A stretch of 64,000 nt of DNA, from positions 1-64,000 of IMG/VR virus record IMGVR_UViG_3300043446_004488; one strand, 5' to 3'. A model generated the notes under the pieces. The model had not been told where the DNA came from and searched no databases. It saw only the letters and a list, made by a program, of their open reading frames with translations. Shown piece after piece: positions 36,070 to 44,790 of this stretch. Numbering within the stretch: position 1 is the first letter of the stretch; each line of letters begins with the position of its first letter. This DNA is from a virus. Position numbers and translations under genes: made by a program.

Positions 36070-36396
36070 TTATCTTTCTATGTAACTCAGAGTATGACTG
36101 GTTGCATAAAGTTGTTGTATGATTATATCACATCCAATTTTTGGATTACAATCTCCACAAGTATAAACATCTACTGCTGCCTTTCCTTCCTCTGGCCAAG
36201 TATGAATTGAAATGTGACTTTCTGACAGTAAGCAAAGCACTGTGACCCCTTGAGGTTCAAACTTTTTTGAGATGGTCTGAACCACAGTTGCACCACTTGC
36301 TGCTGCTGCATTTTCTAACAAATCTATAAGGCAAAGTTCATCATCAAGAATGACAAATGAACATCCATATAGATTTAACAAATAATGCTTTCCCAT
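36070..36396 (-). CDS. speD: S-adenosylmethionine decarboxylase SpeD
   Basis: Prokaryotic class 1B AdoMetDC, which makes the aminopropyl donor for spermidine. The self-cleavage site is LSES-HISIHTWPE: Glu59-Ser60, where Ser60 becomes the pyruvoyl group, and His65 is the processing base. Length (108) fits the family. SpeD is a known cyanophage auxiliary gene. I choose ATG at 36396, overlapping the upstream TGA (TGATG); a GTG three bases earlier is possible. Confidence 0.92.
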   Translation of the reverse strand: MGKHYLLNLYGCSFVILDDELCLIDLLENAAAASGATVVQTISKKFEPQGVTVLCLLSESHISIHTWPEEGKAAVDVYTCGDCNPKIGCDIIIQQLYATSHTLSYIER

Positions 36397-36650
36397 CACT
36401 TACCCTTTTTCTTTGGTGTAGATCCATAAATTTTTGGATTGACTCTACCATCAGTCCAATTTATTGCAAGGACCTTTCCATATTCATCATAATAATGGTC
36501 AAAAATATTGACACGAGTTCCTTGGACAATATCATACATAATTTTATCCACAGAACAATACTTCACCAAATAGGAATTAATTGGGAGGGATTTATCTTTC
36601 GATAAAGATGAATCACAGTTTTTATGTATAATTTTAATACTCCCCTCCAT
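36396..36650 (-). CDS. Hypothetical protein (84 aa)
   Basis: MEGSIKIIHKNCDSSLSKDK to GSTPKKKGK. It has a possible beta-rich middle (YLVKYCSVDKIMYDIVQGTR, then FDHYYDEYGKVLAINWTDG) and a basic tail. This looks like a small barrel, but I cannot name a family. It is coupled to speD by a 1-base overlap, 4 bases after the 144-residue gene. Confidence 0.6.
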   Translation of the reverse strand: MEGSIKIIHKNCDSSLSKDKSLPINSYLVKYCSVDKIMYDIVQGTRVNIFDHYYDEYGKVLAINWTDGRVNPKIYGSTPKKKGK

Positions 36651-36653
36651 TTA

Positions 36654-37088
36654 TCATCCCCAAATAATATCAGGAAAAGCTTCTTGAACAACTACTTTAG
36701 TGAGTTTATATCTTTTATGCAGCTGCTTATCCTTCAAAAGACACATAAGTTCTGCTTCAGACTCATGGAGTGCCTCCAACATCTGAATGAACATGGTTTC
36801 TCTTTTAGTTTGTTTAATATCGCTTACTCCTTTTACGAAGTAATTAAACTTTCTCCACTCATGAATCAGTTTTGTATGTTCTGTTCCAATAGGGGCATCA
36901 TTTTTATTGTAAGGAACTTCTCCTTCTGGAAGTGCTGATTCAACTCTTGAATCAAAATTCCAAATTAAAACAGACCTTAGAGCAGGACTGTCATAATGTC
37001 TTAAAATATGTATCTTTTCGTCTCTAGTTTTTGCATTAGAAACTCTTTGAATGATTTCAGACACCAATAAATCTGGTGGTAATTTCAT
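36654..37088 (-). CDS. DUF6433-type cyanophage protein (144 aa)
   Basis: MKLPPDLLVSEIIQRVSNAK, then HILRHYDSPALRSVLIWNFD and RKFNYFVKGVSDIKQTKRET. All helical. It fits a small family of cyanomyovirus proteins that I know as DUF6433; the number is from memory. No enzyme motif. Its neighbours are speD and a membrane protein in the same transcript. Confidence 0.65.
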   Translation of the reverse strand: MKLPPDLLVSEIIQRVSNAKTRDEKIHILRHYDSPALRSVLIWNFDSRVESALPEGEVPYNKNDAPIGTEHTKLIHEWRKFNYFVKGVSDIKQTKRETMFIQMLEALHESEAELMCLLKDKQLHKRYKLTKVVVQEAFPDIIWG

Positions 37089-37104
37089 AAGTCAACTCCA
37101 TTAA

Positions 37105-37329
37105 TTAATCTTCAGAATCTTCATCCTCCTCTAACATATCAGTATTTTCAAATCTAAATGCTATGAGTTCATCTGGAAGAACATTTCCATTTTCATCAAA
37201 CATTTCTGGATGATATGTGTATGGTTCTCTTTGGGAAAGATGCTGTTTAGTAGCCCATCCAAATAAGAATCCAATCATCACACCAAAAATAACAAATAAT
37301 ACTGAAAAAACAAGGGTTAATGCTAACAT
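37105..37329 (-). CDS. Small single-pass membrane protein (74 aa)
   Basis: Residues 1-27 (LALTLVFSVLFVIFGVMIGF) form a clear transmembrane segment. The soluble C-terminal part is acidic (MLEEDEDSED end). The hydrophobic start and acidic tail suggest an inner-membrane anchor. It has no known function; a superinfection or lysis role would be speculation. AGGAG lies just before the ATG. Confidence 0.65.
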   Translation of the reverse strand: MLALTLVFSVLFVIFGVMIGFLFGWATKQHLSQREPYTYHPEMFDENGNVLPDELIAFRFENTDMLEEDEDSED

Positions 37330-37385
37330 AGTACTTCTCCTAAACTACTTTTGTTTTCCTATATTCAAGGAAAAATTAAAGTAGA

Positions 37386-37415
37386 TGGTTATTTCTTTTT
37401 TAAAGAAAGGAACCA
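37386..37415. other. Bulged hairpin in a 180-base gap
   Basis: In the gap 37330-37523, TGGTT and AACCA close an inner TTTCTTT/AAAGAAA stem with a small loop. A GATAAATA box also lies near 37510 on the minus strand. An AAGGAGG stretch near 37460 has no fitting start codon. The gap therefore looks regulatory rather than coding. Confidence 0.3.
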
Positions 37416-37523
37416 CCCTCTCAAAACATATTGAAAATGTTTTTTTGTTTGGGGTCCTCCTTTTTAATACTAATTCAACACCCCTGTTAATGGGAGGAGT
37501 ATTACGACTATTTATCAAGGTCT

Positions 37524-37772
37524 TCAAACTAAATTATTTTCTTTGAGATACTTAACTGTATCAGAGCATCCACCAAGATGCTTATCATCTGCAATCACTT
37601 GAGGAAATGTAGACCCCTCTCCAAACTCTGCATAAAAATCTTCTTTAGTAAAATGAGTTCCTAAAACATATTCTCTAATTGAATATCCTTTTGACACACT
37701 TAAGGAAGACAAAACTTGAAGTACTTTTGTACAATAGGGGCAACCATGTTTAGTGTAAACTGTAAAATTCAT
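37524..37772 (-). CDS. grx: Glutaredoxin
   Basis: Thioredoxin-fold glutaredoxin of 82 residues with the CPYC dithiol at 11-14, TFPQVI (cis-Pro loop) near 55 and GGCSD for glutathione binding near 67. It reduces ribonucleotide reductase or other disulphides, like T4 NrdC. It follows the sugar cluster (6 bases after the fused glycosyltransferase-methyltransferase gene's stop side). Confidence 0.92.
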   Translation of the reverse strand: MNFTVYTKHGCPYCTKVLQVLSSLSVSKGYSIREYVLGTHFTKEDFYAEFGEGSTFPQVIADDKHLGGCSDTVKYLKENNLV

Positions 37773-37777
37773 AATTC

Positions 37778-39031
37778 TTAAATTCTTACTGGATGTGGAC
37801 GTCTTTTGTTTGATTTAATAGCACATAACCAAGCGTTGGTGACTGCAATATTGTCTTCCCACCAAGTTGTATCCAATCTAAATTCTTGAAATTTGATTGA
37901 AGTATTTCTAATAAATTGTGCCTTTTCGCTTCTTGTATAATACCAAAAACTATTTTGATTCCAATAACTTACGTGTGTTGGGTCCTGCCAAGCTCCCCTA
38001 CCATCAGTAGAAGGAACTTCAATAAATGCCCAACCACCATCACAAAGAACTCTATAAATTTCACTCATAGTTTTGATTGGGTCTTTTAGATGTTCAATTA
38101 CATGACTTGCATTAATCACGCCAACACTGTTATCTGGAAGTGGAATTCCCTCATTTAAATCACAAGTAATTTCTCCACCTTCTTGGTCAATTGTAACATA
38201 TCCTGGTCTTGGAAACAATCCTCCTCCAAGGTCTACTTTCATTAATCCATTCAAATCAGCATCACGTTCAGCAAGTTGCTGTGCATATTGATGAAACAAT
38301 TCAAAAGTTTTAATTTGAATTGCCTCATTTCTCTGAAGTTGAGTATTATCTCCTCCAGGAAGCCATCTATAATAATAGAGAACTTTTGGAATAAAACAAA
38401 ACTTTGTTTTCAAATATGTTCTAATTACTAACTCATGGTCATCACAAATATTTAATTCAGGATTATGACCTCCAAGTTCCTGATATACAGACTTTCTCCA
38501 AGCTCTTACATGATCTGGAGCATACCAAATAATACCAATACTATGACTTGTTGGAGGAAAGGCATCAATTTTAATAAAATCTTCCCCTCTAAAATTCATC
38601 CACTTATAAGTCCACCCATTATCAGAATTCCAAGGAATCTTATGTTCATCACCTCTCATATCATAAAGAAGGTCTTCACTATAGGCAAATCCAACTTCTT
38701 CATCTTGAAAAGCATTATTTAGTTCCTCTAAACAATCTTCAGATAACAAATCATCATGGTCTACTTCTACAAGAATATCTCCCCTTCCAAGTTGAAAAGC
38801 TTTATTTTTAATAAATCCTATATTAGGGTGAGTAATACCATTATGAATTTTAACTCTATCATCATCTCTCAATTCTTGAGGAAGATTTGAAACCTTACAA
38901 TTACCATTTAGATAAAGAATCCACTCCCAATTTGTATATGTTTGTGCTTTGATAGTTTCATAAAGTTCTATCAAAAATGGAATATTTTCTTTTTTATGTT
39001 CTGGAGTAATAATACTAAACTTATAATTCAT
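37778..39031 (-). CDS. Fused GT2 glycosyltransferase and SAM methyltransferase (417 aa)
   Basis: Residues 1 to about 230 form a GT2-type transferase: FSIITPEHKKENIPFLIELY, a nucleotide-sugar DxD-like VDHDD near 90 and GGHNPELNICDDHELVIR. Residues about 265-390 form a class I methyltransferase: VDLGGGLFPRPGYVTID (SAM loop), then NASHVIEHLKDP and YRVLCDGGWAFIEVP. It may glycosylate and methylate the same polysaccharide or glycoprotein. Translation starts at ATG 39031, just after the upstream stop. Confidence 0.82.
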   Translation of the reverse strand: MNYKFSIITPEHKKENIPFLIELYETIKAQTYTNWEWILYLNGNCKVSNLPQELRDDDRVKIHNGITHPNIGFIKNKAFQLGRGDILVEVDHDDLLSEDCLEELNNAFQDEEVGFAYSEDLLYDMRGDEHKIPWNSDNGWTYKWMNFRGEDFIKIDAFPPTSHSIGIIWYAPDHVRAWRKSVYQELGGHNPELNICDDHELVIRTYLKTKFCFIPKVLYYYRWLPGGDNTQLQRNEAIQIKTFELFHQYAQQLAERDADLNGLMKVDLGGGLFPRPGYVTIDQEGGEITCDLNEGIPLPDNSVGVINASHVIEHLKDPIKTMSEIYRVLCDGGWAFIEVPSTDGRGAWQDPTHVSYWNQNSFWYYTRSEKAQFIRNTSIKFQEFRLDTTWWEDNIAVTNAWLCAIKSNKRRPHPVRI

Positions 39032-39032
39032 A

Positions 39033-39617
39033 TCAATCAAAGAAAAACATATGGAATAATCTTGAGTCTTCTACATCTTTACCAAAGTATTGAGATGCAG
39101 CATGAATACACTTACCATTAAAGATAACTAATCTATTAAAAACATTTCCTACAGTATCTACTAATTCAAATTTAGTTCCATCATAAAATCCTCCATCAAA
39201 AGCAATGTCAATCCCAGGGTCAGTGCAATGTCTTGCTTTAGTTTCTTTATGTGCATACATAGATGTCCCAGATTGAAATGGTGCATCAGGAGTTAGATAA
39301 ACCATACCTGCCCACTGTTGTAGGTCAGTATGATATACAAGAGGATCTTCTGCATTACAGGTTTGAAAGACGCCATTCATATTATAGTCTTCCCAAATAG
39401 AAATTGATTGTCCAATAATACTTTCAAAAACTTTTTTTGTTCCAGGAACAAAAAATTTTTCTTGGGTTCTTTTACCTTTATAATACCTCAAATCTGCAAT
39501 AAACTCTTGCTGTAAAGCAAACTCTCTAACTGCATAGGGATCAGTATAAAAGTTATCTACTACAAAGATTCTTTTATCAAAATTGTAATTGATTGTACTG
39601 TTACTTAAAAACATCAT
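39033..39617 (-). CDS. 2OG-Fe(II) oxygenase-like protein (194 aa), copy 1
   Basis: Jelly-roll protein with facial-triad-like residues: YHTD near 98, distal IHAASQYFG near 172, and Arg in SRLFHMFFFD at the end. The pattern matches DUF6445-type cyanophage proteins, probably 2-oxoglutarate dioxygenases, and may hydroxylate a sugar or protein. A paralogue lies at 41730-42296 on the far side of a glycosyltransferase and the mutase. Two adjacent ATGs; the first is used here. Confidence 0.72.
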   Translation of the reverse strand: MMFLSNSTINYNFDKRIFVVDNFYTDPYAVREFALQQEFIADLRYYKGKRTQEKFFVPGTKKVFESIIGQSISIWEDYNMNGVFQTCNAEDPLVYHTDLQQWAGMVYLTPDAPFQSGTSMYAHKETKARHCTDPGIDIAFDGGFYDGTKFELVDTVGNVFNRLVIFNGKCIHAASQYFGKDVEDSRLFHMFFFD

Positions 39618-40690
39618 TGTAAGTTTTCTGTTGCTAATTTATGAAGGTGTTGAACATATTCTCCAGTATCATGGTAAGCAGAATTATGAATTAAAAATAC
39701 TAATTTTGGAAAAGGATTTTTTCTAGAAGGATTCATAAGAATATTAGTATAATACAACATATTTTCAAAATCTTCAAGTTCCCAATATGTTTCTGCAAGT
39801 CCGCAGAAATGTTCATTTCTTTCAATGCAGTAATTAGAACACTTTTGATATGCTTTGATTGCATTATCATAATCCTTACAGAATTTATAAGCATTTCCAA
39901 CTAAGTATTGTGCATAATAAACTACTTCATCCTTTGAATTTACATAATCTACAAATTGCTGGCAATAAAATATACACCTTCTTGCATACTCTTTCTGATG
40001 CTCATGTCCCAGTGGGAAATCACTGCTATAACAATCACTATAACTTTTACCCACATAGAAAAAATGATATAAGTCTTGCAGTAAAGTTCCTTTAGAGAGG
40101 TGTTGTGCTTCTAATTCTAAAGCATCTACCAAAAATTTAGTTGGGTCTACATATGAATTTCCTTCACTTGTAATAAACTGCCTAAATTTTGTATCTAAAC
40201 TTGGACGTTCAAAATCTTCTCCACAGTCAGGAAGAATAATACACTCATGACGTTTATCGTGTTTAAATCTCCAAGGAAGTTTTGCATTCCACAATCTTGC
40301 CCTAAACCAAGAAGCATTTCCAGTTGTAGCTACAACATTCCAAGCTTTAACATTAGTGTCTTCTAATACAGACCAATCAAAATCATCATCTACTTGCAAT
40401 TGTTCATCAGCATCAATTCTAAATAACCAATCACACTGATGATTTGCTTTATAACATTCTTGAACTAAATGGTCACTATTCCATCCAGGATATTGCCATT
40501 CTACATTATAACAGTATCCTGGAATGTTTTTATCTTCAAAAAATTTTTCTACAATCTCTTGGGTATTATCAGAACCATTGCATTGAATAATCCAATAATC
40601 AATATGTTTATAACAAGAATTTAAAACCCTTTCAATAATGTGAGATTCATTCCCCACCATCATATTCAAGCATAGTTTAGTTTTTTTCAT
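39614..40690 (-). CDS. Glycosyltransferase family 2 with TPR-like tail (358 aa)
   Basis: GT2/SunS-like start (KLCLNMMVGNESHIIERVLN, then WIIQCNGSDNTQEIVEKFF) with the metal motif FRIDADEQL near residue 92. Residues about 250-350 form helical repeats (YLVGNAYKFCKDYDNAIKAY, then FCGLAETYWELEDFENMLYY) like TPR units, usual in this transferase type. Overlaps both neighbours by 4 bases, so the sugar genes form one operon. Substrate unknown. Confidence 0.8.
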   Translation of the reverse strand: MKKTKLCLNMMVGNESHIIERVLNSCYKHIDYWIIQCNGSDNTQEIVEKFFEDKNIPGYCYNVEWQYPGWNSDHLVQECYKANHQCDWLFRIDADEQLQVDDDFDWSVLEDTNVKAWNVVATTGNASWFRARLWNAKLPWRFKHDKRHECIILPDCGEDFERPSLDTKFRQFITSEGNSYVDPTKFLVDALELEAQHLSKGTLLQDLYHFFYVGKSYSDCYSSDFPLGHEHQKEYARRCIFYCQQFVDYVNSKDEVVYYAQYLVGNAYKFCKDYDNAIKAYQKCSNYCIERNEHFCGLAETYWELEDFENMLYYTNILMNPSRKNPFPKLVFLIHNSAYHDTGEYVQHLHKLATENLQ

Positions 40691-41727
40691 TCTTCAATCT
40701 CTGTGTTTGGTGTTAGAATGTGATCCACAAATCCCATTCTCTTTAGTTTGTTTGCAGTTCTTGCAATAGTCTGATCAATAGTCAAATACTTATAAGTTGC
40801 AGTTCTTCCAACAAAAACTGTACTTTTTTCTGCTTGCATTAAAGGTTTATATTGTTCAAACTGTTCCAAATATTTTCCAAAGATCATTGGATAGTAAGGA
40901 TTATTCACACCCTCAACATGTTCTATAGGGTATTCTCTGGTGACTATTGTAGTCTCAACATCTTGATTGTACCAATAGGAATGATCAATTGCTCTGTTCC
41001 ACATATTATCCTTATTACACTCATTTAATTGAATGTATAGTGTTTTAGGACAATAGATGTGTTCAAAGTTTAATGATCTATAGGAAAGTGCTCCATACTC
41101 ATAATTGAAATAGTTGTCTACCTTTCCAGTAAAGACTAAAAGATCACATTTATCTTTGAGTTTTTTCCATTCATCTTTTGGGACATTCAAATGAACTGGA
41201 ATATCATCAAAGATATTTTTGAACATATCTACAAATCCATTCTTTGGAAGACCTTGATACTTTTGAGTTGTAAAAGAACCATCAGTTCCAGGCTTTCTTA
41301 CAGGAAGTCTATTCAAAATTCCCATAGGAAGTTCTTCCATTTTGACTCCCCACATTTTTTCAGAATAATCCCTGAAAACTAATTCTTTGATTTCAGTATC
41401 ATCCAATCTTCTTCCAATAATTTTATCTGAATTATCATTATATGGAATTGGGATTCTACCCATTTTTGTATTTGCCCAGACTTGAACTGAGAAGTTATTG
41501 AATGAGGCAAACTGATTCAACCATTTCCAAACACGCTCACTGTCAGTATGAATAGCATGTGGACCATGTGCATGAACTACACATCCAGTTTTTTCATCCA
41601 CATAATCATAACAATTTCCAGAAAGATATTTCCTAGTTTCAAATACTTCTACATTCCAACCATTATCTTTTAGAATTCTAGCAGAAGTTGCTCCTGCAGT
41701 TCCTGACCCAATTACATATGCTAACAT
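40687..41727 (-). CDS. glf: UDP-galactopyranose mutase
   Basis: FAD enzyme that converts UDP-galactopyranose to UDP-galactofuranose. Recognised by the dinucleotide site YVIGSGTAGATSARIL at the start, the RxL motif WGVKMEELP, YGALSYRSLNFEH near 205-217, and FVGRTATYKYLTIDQT near the end. It supplies Galf for the glycosyltransferases beside it, which suggests host-surface or virion glycan modification. ATG at 41727; a TTG two codons earlier is in frame. Confidence 0.9.
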   Translation of the reverse strand: MLAYVIGSGTAGATSARILKDNGWNVEVFETRKYLSGNCYDYVDEKTGCVVHAHGPHAIHTDSERVWKWLNQFASFNNFSVQVWANTKMGRIPIPYNDNSDKIIGRRLDDTEIKELVFRDYSEKMWGVKMEELPMGILNRLPVRKPGTDGSFTTQKYQGLPKNGFVDMFKNIFDDIPVHLNVPKDEWKKLKDKCDLLVFTGKVDNYFNYEYGALSYRSLNFEHIYCPKTLYIQLNECNKDNMWNRAIDHSYWYNQDVETTIVTREYPIEHVEGVNNPYYPMIFGKYLEQFEQYKPLMQAEKSTVFVGRTATYKYLTIDQTIARTANKLKRMGFVDHILTPNTEIEE

Positions 41728-41729
41728 TG

Positions 41730-42296
41730 TCAATATCTTGTATTAAAAAAGAATGTTTGAAATAATCTACCATTATACATGTTATCACCAAAATAATCTA
41801 TAGATGCATGAAATAACTTTCCTGGATATAGAATCAATCTATTATAAATGTTCCCTATTTTATCAACAACTTCCCACTTTGTATAATCATATCCATCTTC
41901 ACCATGGTCAACATTGTCAACAGACTTTCTTTCTCCAGTTCTTTTATGTCTGTATAAAGCAGTTCCACCACTCAAAGGAGCATCTGGAGTTAAATAACAC
42001 ACACCAGCCCACATATTATTGTAATCAGAGTGAATCCAAGTCCTATCCATAGCAGTACAGATTTGAAATGCTCCAGTATATCCATCACCATTTTCATCTA
42101 ATAACCAATCAGTTACTCCACCAGCAGCATGTGAAAGAAGATCATTAATCACTTCTTTATTACTTTCATTTAAAAATGACTTAGTTCTCATTCCTGGATA
42201 ATTTCCACGAACTGAAAATTCTTGTGATAAAGCAAAACTTCTCACATCATCAGGATTATTATAAAAATTATCAGCTATAATTAAATTTACATTCAT
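41730..42296 (-). CDS. 2OG-Fe(II) oxygenase-like protein (188 aa), copy 2
   Basis: Paralogue of 39033-39617. It shares IADNFYNNPDDVRSFALSQEF at the start, WIHSDYNNMWAGVCYLTPDAP with the His-x-Asp pair, and LYPGKLFHASIDYFG with the distal His, then RLFQTFFF. The start at ATG 42296 gives an ATGA overlap with the upstream gene and AGGAG ten bases earlier. Function is inferred from fold; substrate unknown. Confidence 0.7.
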   Translation of the reverse strand: MNVNLIIADNFYNNPDDVRSFALSQEFSVRGNYPGMRTKSFLNESNKEVINDLLSHAAGGVTDWLLDENGDGYTGAFQICTAMDRTWIHSDYNNMWAGVCYLTPDAPLSGGTALYRHKRTGERKSVDNVDHGEDGYDYTKWEVVDKIGNIYNRLILYPGKLFHASIDYFGDNMYNGRLFQTFFFNTRY

Positions 42297-43045
42297 CCAA
42301 CTATAGCTCCTGTTTTTGAACAATATTTTATATTGGGGTCAATATATTTAAATCCCTCCCACCCTGGTTCATTTTCTGCAACTCTTTTCCCATGAAAATA
42401 CTCTCCAATATGATTCACCATGATTTCTCCTTCTGAGGTTTTTAAAAGACCTGCACCAAGATTATACTTGTTTAAAAGATAATTTGCAATTACAGATTCT
42501 GATGGATTAAATCCTGTTTCTTCAAAAATAGGTTCTCTGGCAATCCATGCAGGGTATAAAGACATTAACATCCAAAAGTATGGAGTTGCCTTTTCATATC
42601 TATAGTCCTTAAAAATTACATCATCATCTTTAGGACCAATCTTTTCTGTTTCAAAGTCATACCAATTATTTCTTTTTAATTGTATTTGAGATAATGTACT
42701 GTCTTGTTGCAAAAGTTCAATCAAATCAATAACTTTTAATGGATTCATTAATTCTACATCATCTTCATGATGAAAAATATAATCATAATCTCTTTGTTTT
42801 ACTAGGTCAAAAAGTTGTTTCCAGGTTTTAGTTATACCTAAATTTTCTTCGTGAAAAATTAATTCATTATATCCATGAGAAATAACAAACTCTGCTAAAG
42901 AATCATTATCTCTCCCCATGGGATAATCATCAATAAACAAATGATGAACATCTAATCCACTGAAATCTAATTTTTTATTTGCCTCAAATGTTTTTTGAAG
43001 AAACTCTACTCTATTAGTGGAAAAAACTACATGAAGTAATTTCAT
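42293..43045 (-). CDS. GT-A type glycosyltransferase (250 aa)
   Basis: MKLLHVVFSTNRVEFLQKTF, then LDVHHLFIDDYPMGRDNDSL and YDYIFHHEDDVELM near residue 95 give the GT-A fold and DxD-like motif. The C-terminal half contains ASP-type donor contacts that I cannot resolve. The 250-residue size and neighbours fit a sugar transferase. It overlaps the exostosin-like gene upstream by 32 bases, an unusually long overlap. Confidence 0.75.
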   Translation of the reverse strand: MKLLHVVFSTNRVEFLQKTFEANKKLDFSGLDVHHLFIDDYPMGRDNDSLAEFVISHGYNELIFHEENLGITKTWKQLFDLVKQRDYDYIFHHEDDVELMNPLKVIDLIELLQQDSTLSQIQLKRNNWYDFETEKIGPKDDDVIFKDYRYEKATPYFWMLMSLYPAWIAREPIFEETGFNPSESVIANYLLNKYNLGAGLLKTSEGEIMVNHIGEYFHGKRVAENEPGWEGFKYIDPNIKYCSKTGAIVG

Positions 43046-44162
43046 ATCTTTGTATAAGATCTAAAGTTTTATTAAAAGAACTGTCCATTTTAAAATAATT
43101 TACCCATATATTTCTGTTACTTAGTTGAATATTTAATAGTTCTTTTTCAGTATGACTATTATGAAAGTTTTGAATCACTTTATCAATCTCAGTAAAATTA
43201 TTAGAATTTTCTTTGGTCACATAAACTGTATTTGTCTTATATGGTATTTCATTTTCAAAAGGCAAAATACATTCTGTGTCGATTAATACAGGTATTCTAC
43301 CCATCATAAAAGTTTCTTGCAACCTAAAAGAAAAATTACCTGCTCCCCTAACACAGAGGCTATATAAATTATTTTTTAAGTTATCAATATACTCACTTTT
43401 AAATTTATTTGGTGTTGTTTTATCTTTTGATATGTAATCATAACCATTAATACCACCCCAAAATACTCTTTCTATTAAATCAAAATATGAGTAATTTTTT
43501 AATTGATTTACAACATTATATCTAAAAAGTTTAGAATCAGATTTTGGATTTTCCAAATAAAATTTTTCAGCATCTTCTACTGTATTGCATCCAAAACGAT
43601 GAAAGCATTCATTATAATCTTTTACTTGACCACAAAATCCTACTGTTAATTGCTTATCAAGAAAATCATCTTTAAAATAATCTGCATTTGCTGTGGGGCA
43701 TCCAAAAATATTTTTTGATTTTTTGTTTTTATATCCACTTGGAGTAAATAAAATTATATCAGAATCAAAAAAACTTGGAATAGAAAAACTATTATCATCA
43801 GAATTTTGAAACAGTATGATTTTTTTATTTTGAGATTTTGCTTGTAAAATATCAAAAGTAATTGTTTGTTTTTCTATGGTTTCATTGGAAGAAATTATTG
43901 ATGTGTTTATTGTTTCTTTGACTGGAAGAACATCAACTACACAATCACATTCAGATAAATCATACAATGGGATATTTATATTAAATATATCAAAAAATAT
44001 ATTTTTACTTTCTTCATTCAAATAATTAAAAAGTTTAGATTTTAATTCAAAGGGAAGTAAACAAAAATAAAAGTAGTAATGAAATCCATCAAAATAATTT
44101 TGAGGTAGTATATTATAATTTAATAAAAAATTAAACTTATCCAGATTTATAAAAAATTTCAT
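43014..44162 (-). CDS. Exostosin-like glycosyltransferase (382 aa)
   Basis: The C-terminal part (CVRGAGNFSFRLQETFMMGR, then IPVLIDTECILPFENEI) matches exostosin/GT47 enzymes, whose E-x-x-x-x-G-x-I-P-V segment binds the nucleotide sugar. Residues 1-150 are AT-rich, Asn/Phe/Ile-rich and poorly conserved. Starts at ATG 44162; a TTG in frame at 44168 is less likely. First gene of the first sugar operon. Confidence 0.75.
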   Translation of the reverse strand: MKFFINLDKFNFLLNYNILPQNYFDGFHYYFYFCLLPFELKSKLFNYLNEESKNIFFDIFNINIPLYDLSECDCVVDVLPVKETINTSIISSNETIEKQTITFDILQAKSQNKKIILFQNSDDNSFSIPSFFDSDIILFTPSGYKNKKSKNIFGCPTANADYFKDDFLDKQLTVGFCGQVKDYNECFHRFGCNTVEDAEKFYLENPKSDSKLFRYNVVNQLKNYSYFDLIERVFWGGINGYDYISKDKTTPNKFKSEYIDNLKNNLYSLCVRGAGNFSFRLQETFMMGRIPVLIDTECILPFENEIPYKTNTVYVTKENSNNFTEIDKVIQNFHNSHTEKELLNIQLSNRNIWVNYFKMDSSFNKTLDLIQRYEITSCSFFH

Positions 44163-44164
44163 AT

Positions 44165-44494
44165 TCAATTAACTATAAAAGCTTTTTCTTTTCCTTGTGG
44201 AAGTTTTTTAACTGGTTGCATCGGTTGCCTTCCTCTTAGATTATAAGGATCAACTCCTTCTGGAATTGGATCATCCCACTTACTATCTGAATTAACAATC
44301 TCATTCGTAGGAAGTGCCTTTGGAGATTCAATATCAACTACAGGTCCCATTAATAATTTATTTGTAGTAATAATTCTATTTTTAGGATCAAAAGAAACCA
44401 TCATTAAAGCATCTTCTTTTTTAGCACAATCTACAATCTTTTTTCCAGTGTTTTTATTAATCACTGAATAATATTCCTCATTATATTTTTTCAT
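44165..44494 (-). CDS. Hypothetical protein (109 aa)
   Basis: MKKYNEEYYSVINKNTGKKI, then Pro-rich SPKALPTNEIV and a basic Pro-Gln end (GRQPMQPVKKLPQGKEKAF). Unrecognised. An upstream in-frame ATG at 44509 would lie inside a terminator hairpin (44495-44520), so I use 44494. No Shine-Dalgarno sequence fits, and the start directly abuts the terminator's T-run. Confidence 0.5.
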   Translation of the reverse strand: MKKYNEEYYSVINKNTGKKIVDCAKKEDALMMVSFDPKNRIITTNKLLMGPVVDIESPKALPTNEIVNSDSKWDDPIPEGVDPYNLRGRQPMQPVKKLPQGKEKAFIVN

Positions 44495-44520
44495 CAAAAA
44501 AGGGGGCATTAATATCCCCC
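44495..44520 (-). terminator. Intrinsic terminator
   Basis: GGGGG-N9-CCCCC forms a stem followed by TTTTTT on the minus strand. It ends the transcript containing the 55-residue gene (44550-44717) and probably also petE, which lies upstream in the same direction. Confidence 0.8.
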
Positions 44521-44549
44521 AGTATAACTTACTTTTATTTAATTGTCAA

Positions 44550-44717
44550 TCATGAAGATAGAATAGACCTACACATTCTCCTACAACTTTGAGTATCCTC
44601 ATCACATTCTGTCAAACATTCAAAATATTCTGCAACTATATCATTTGGACTTTCTCTAATATCACTCTCTGTTTGTTTCCAGTAGGCAAGTTGATTGTAA
44701 GAAATTAAGTTGTGCAT
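44550..44717 (-). CDS. Small Cys-rich protein (55 aa)
   Basis: MHNLISYNQLAYWKQTESDI to CRRMCRSILSS. Four cysteines in C-x3-C and C-x3-C spacing (FECLTECDE, then SCRRMCRS) suggest two disulphides or metal binding, like CHCH-type helical hairpins. I start at ATG 44717, which has GGAGG 6 bases before it. A longer frame to 44798 overlaps the next gene and is not used. Confidence 0.6.
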   Translation of the reverse strand: MHNLISYNQLAYWKQTESDIRESPNDIVAEYFECLTECDEDTQSCRRMCRSILSS

Positions 44718-44790
44718 AATGACCTCCATGCACCGTGAATAACATAATAAAGTTTTTTTAGATAGGTGTATTCTCACTCTTAGAACTTTA

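Noticed and set aside
37345-37527. 60-codon frame in the gap after the glutaredoxin
   Set aside because: Begins with TTG without ribosome site, odd composition, and contains hairpin and promoter-like signals.
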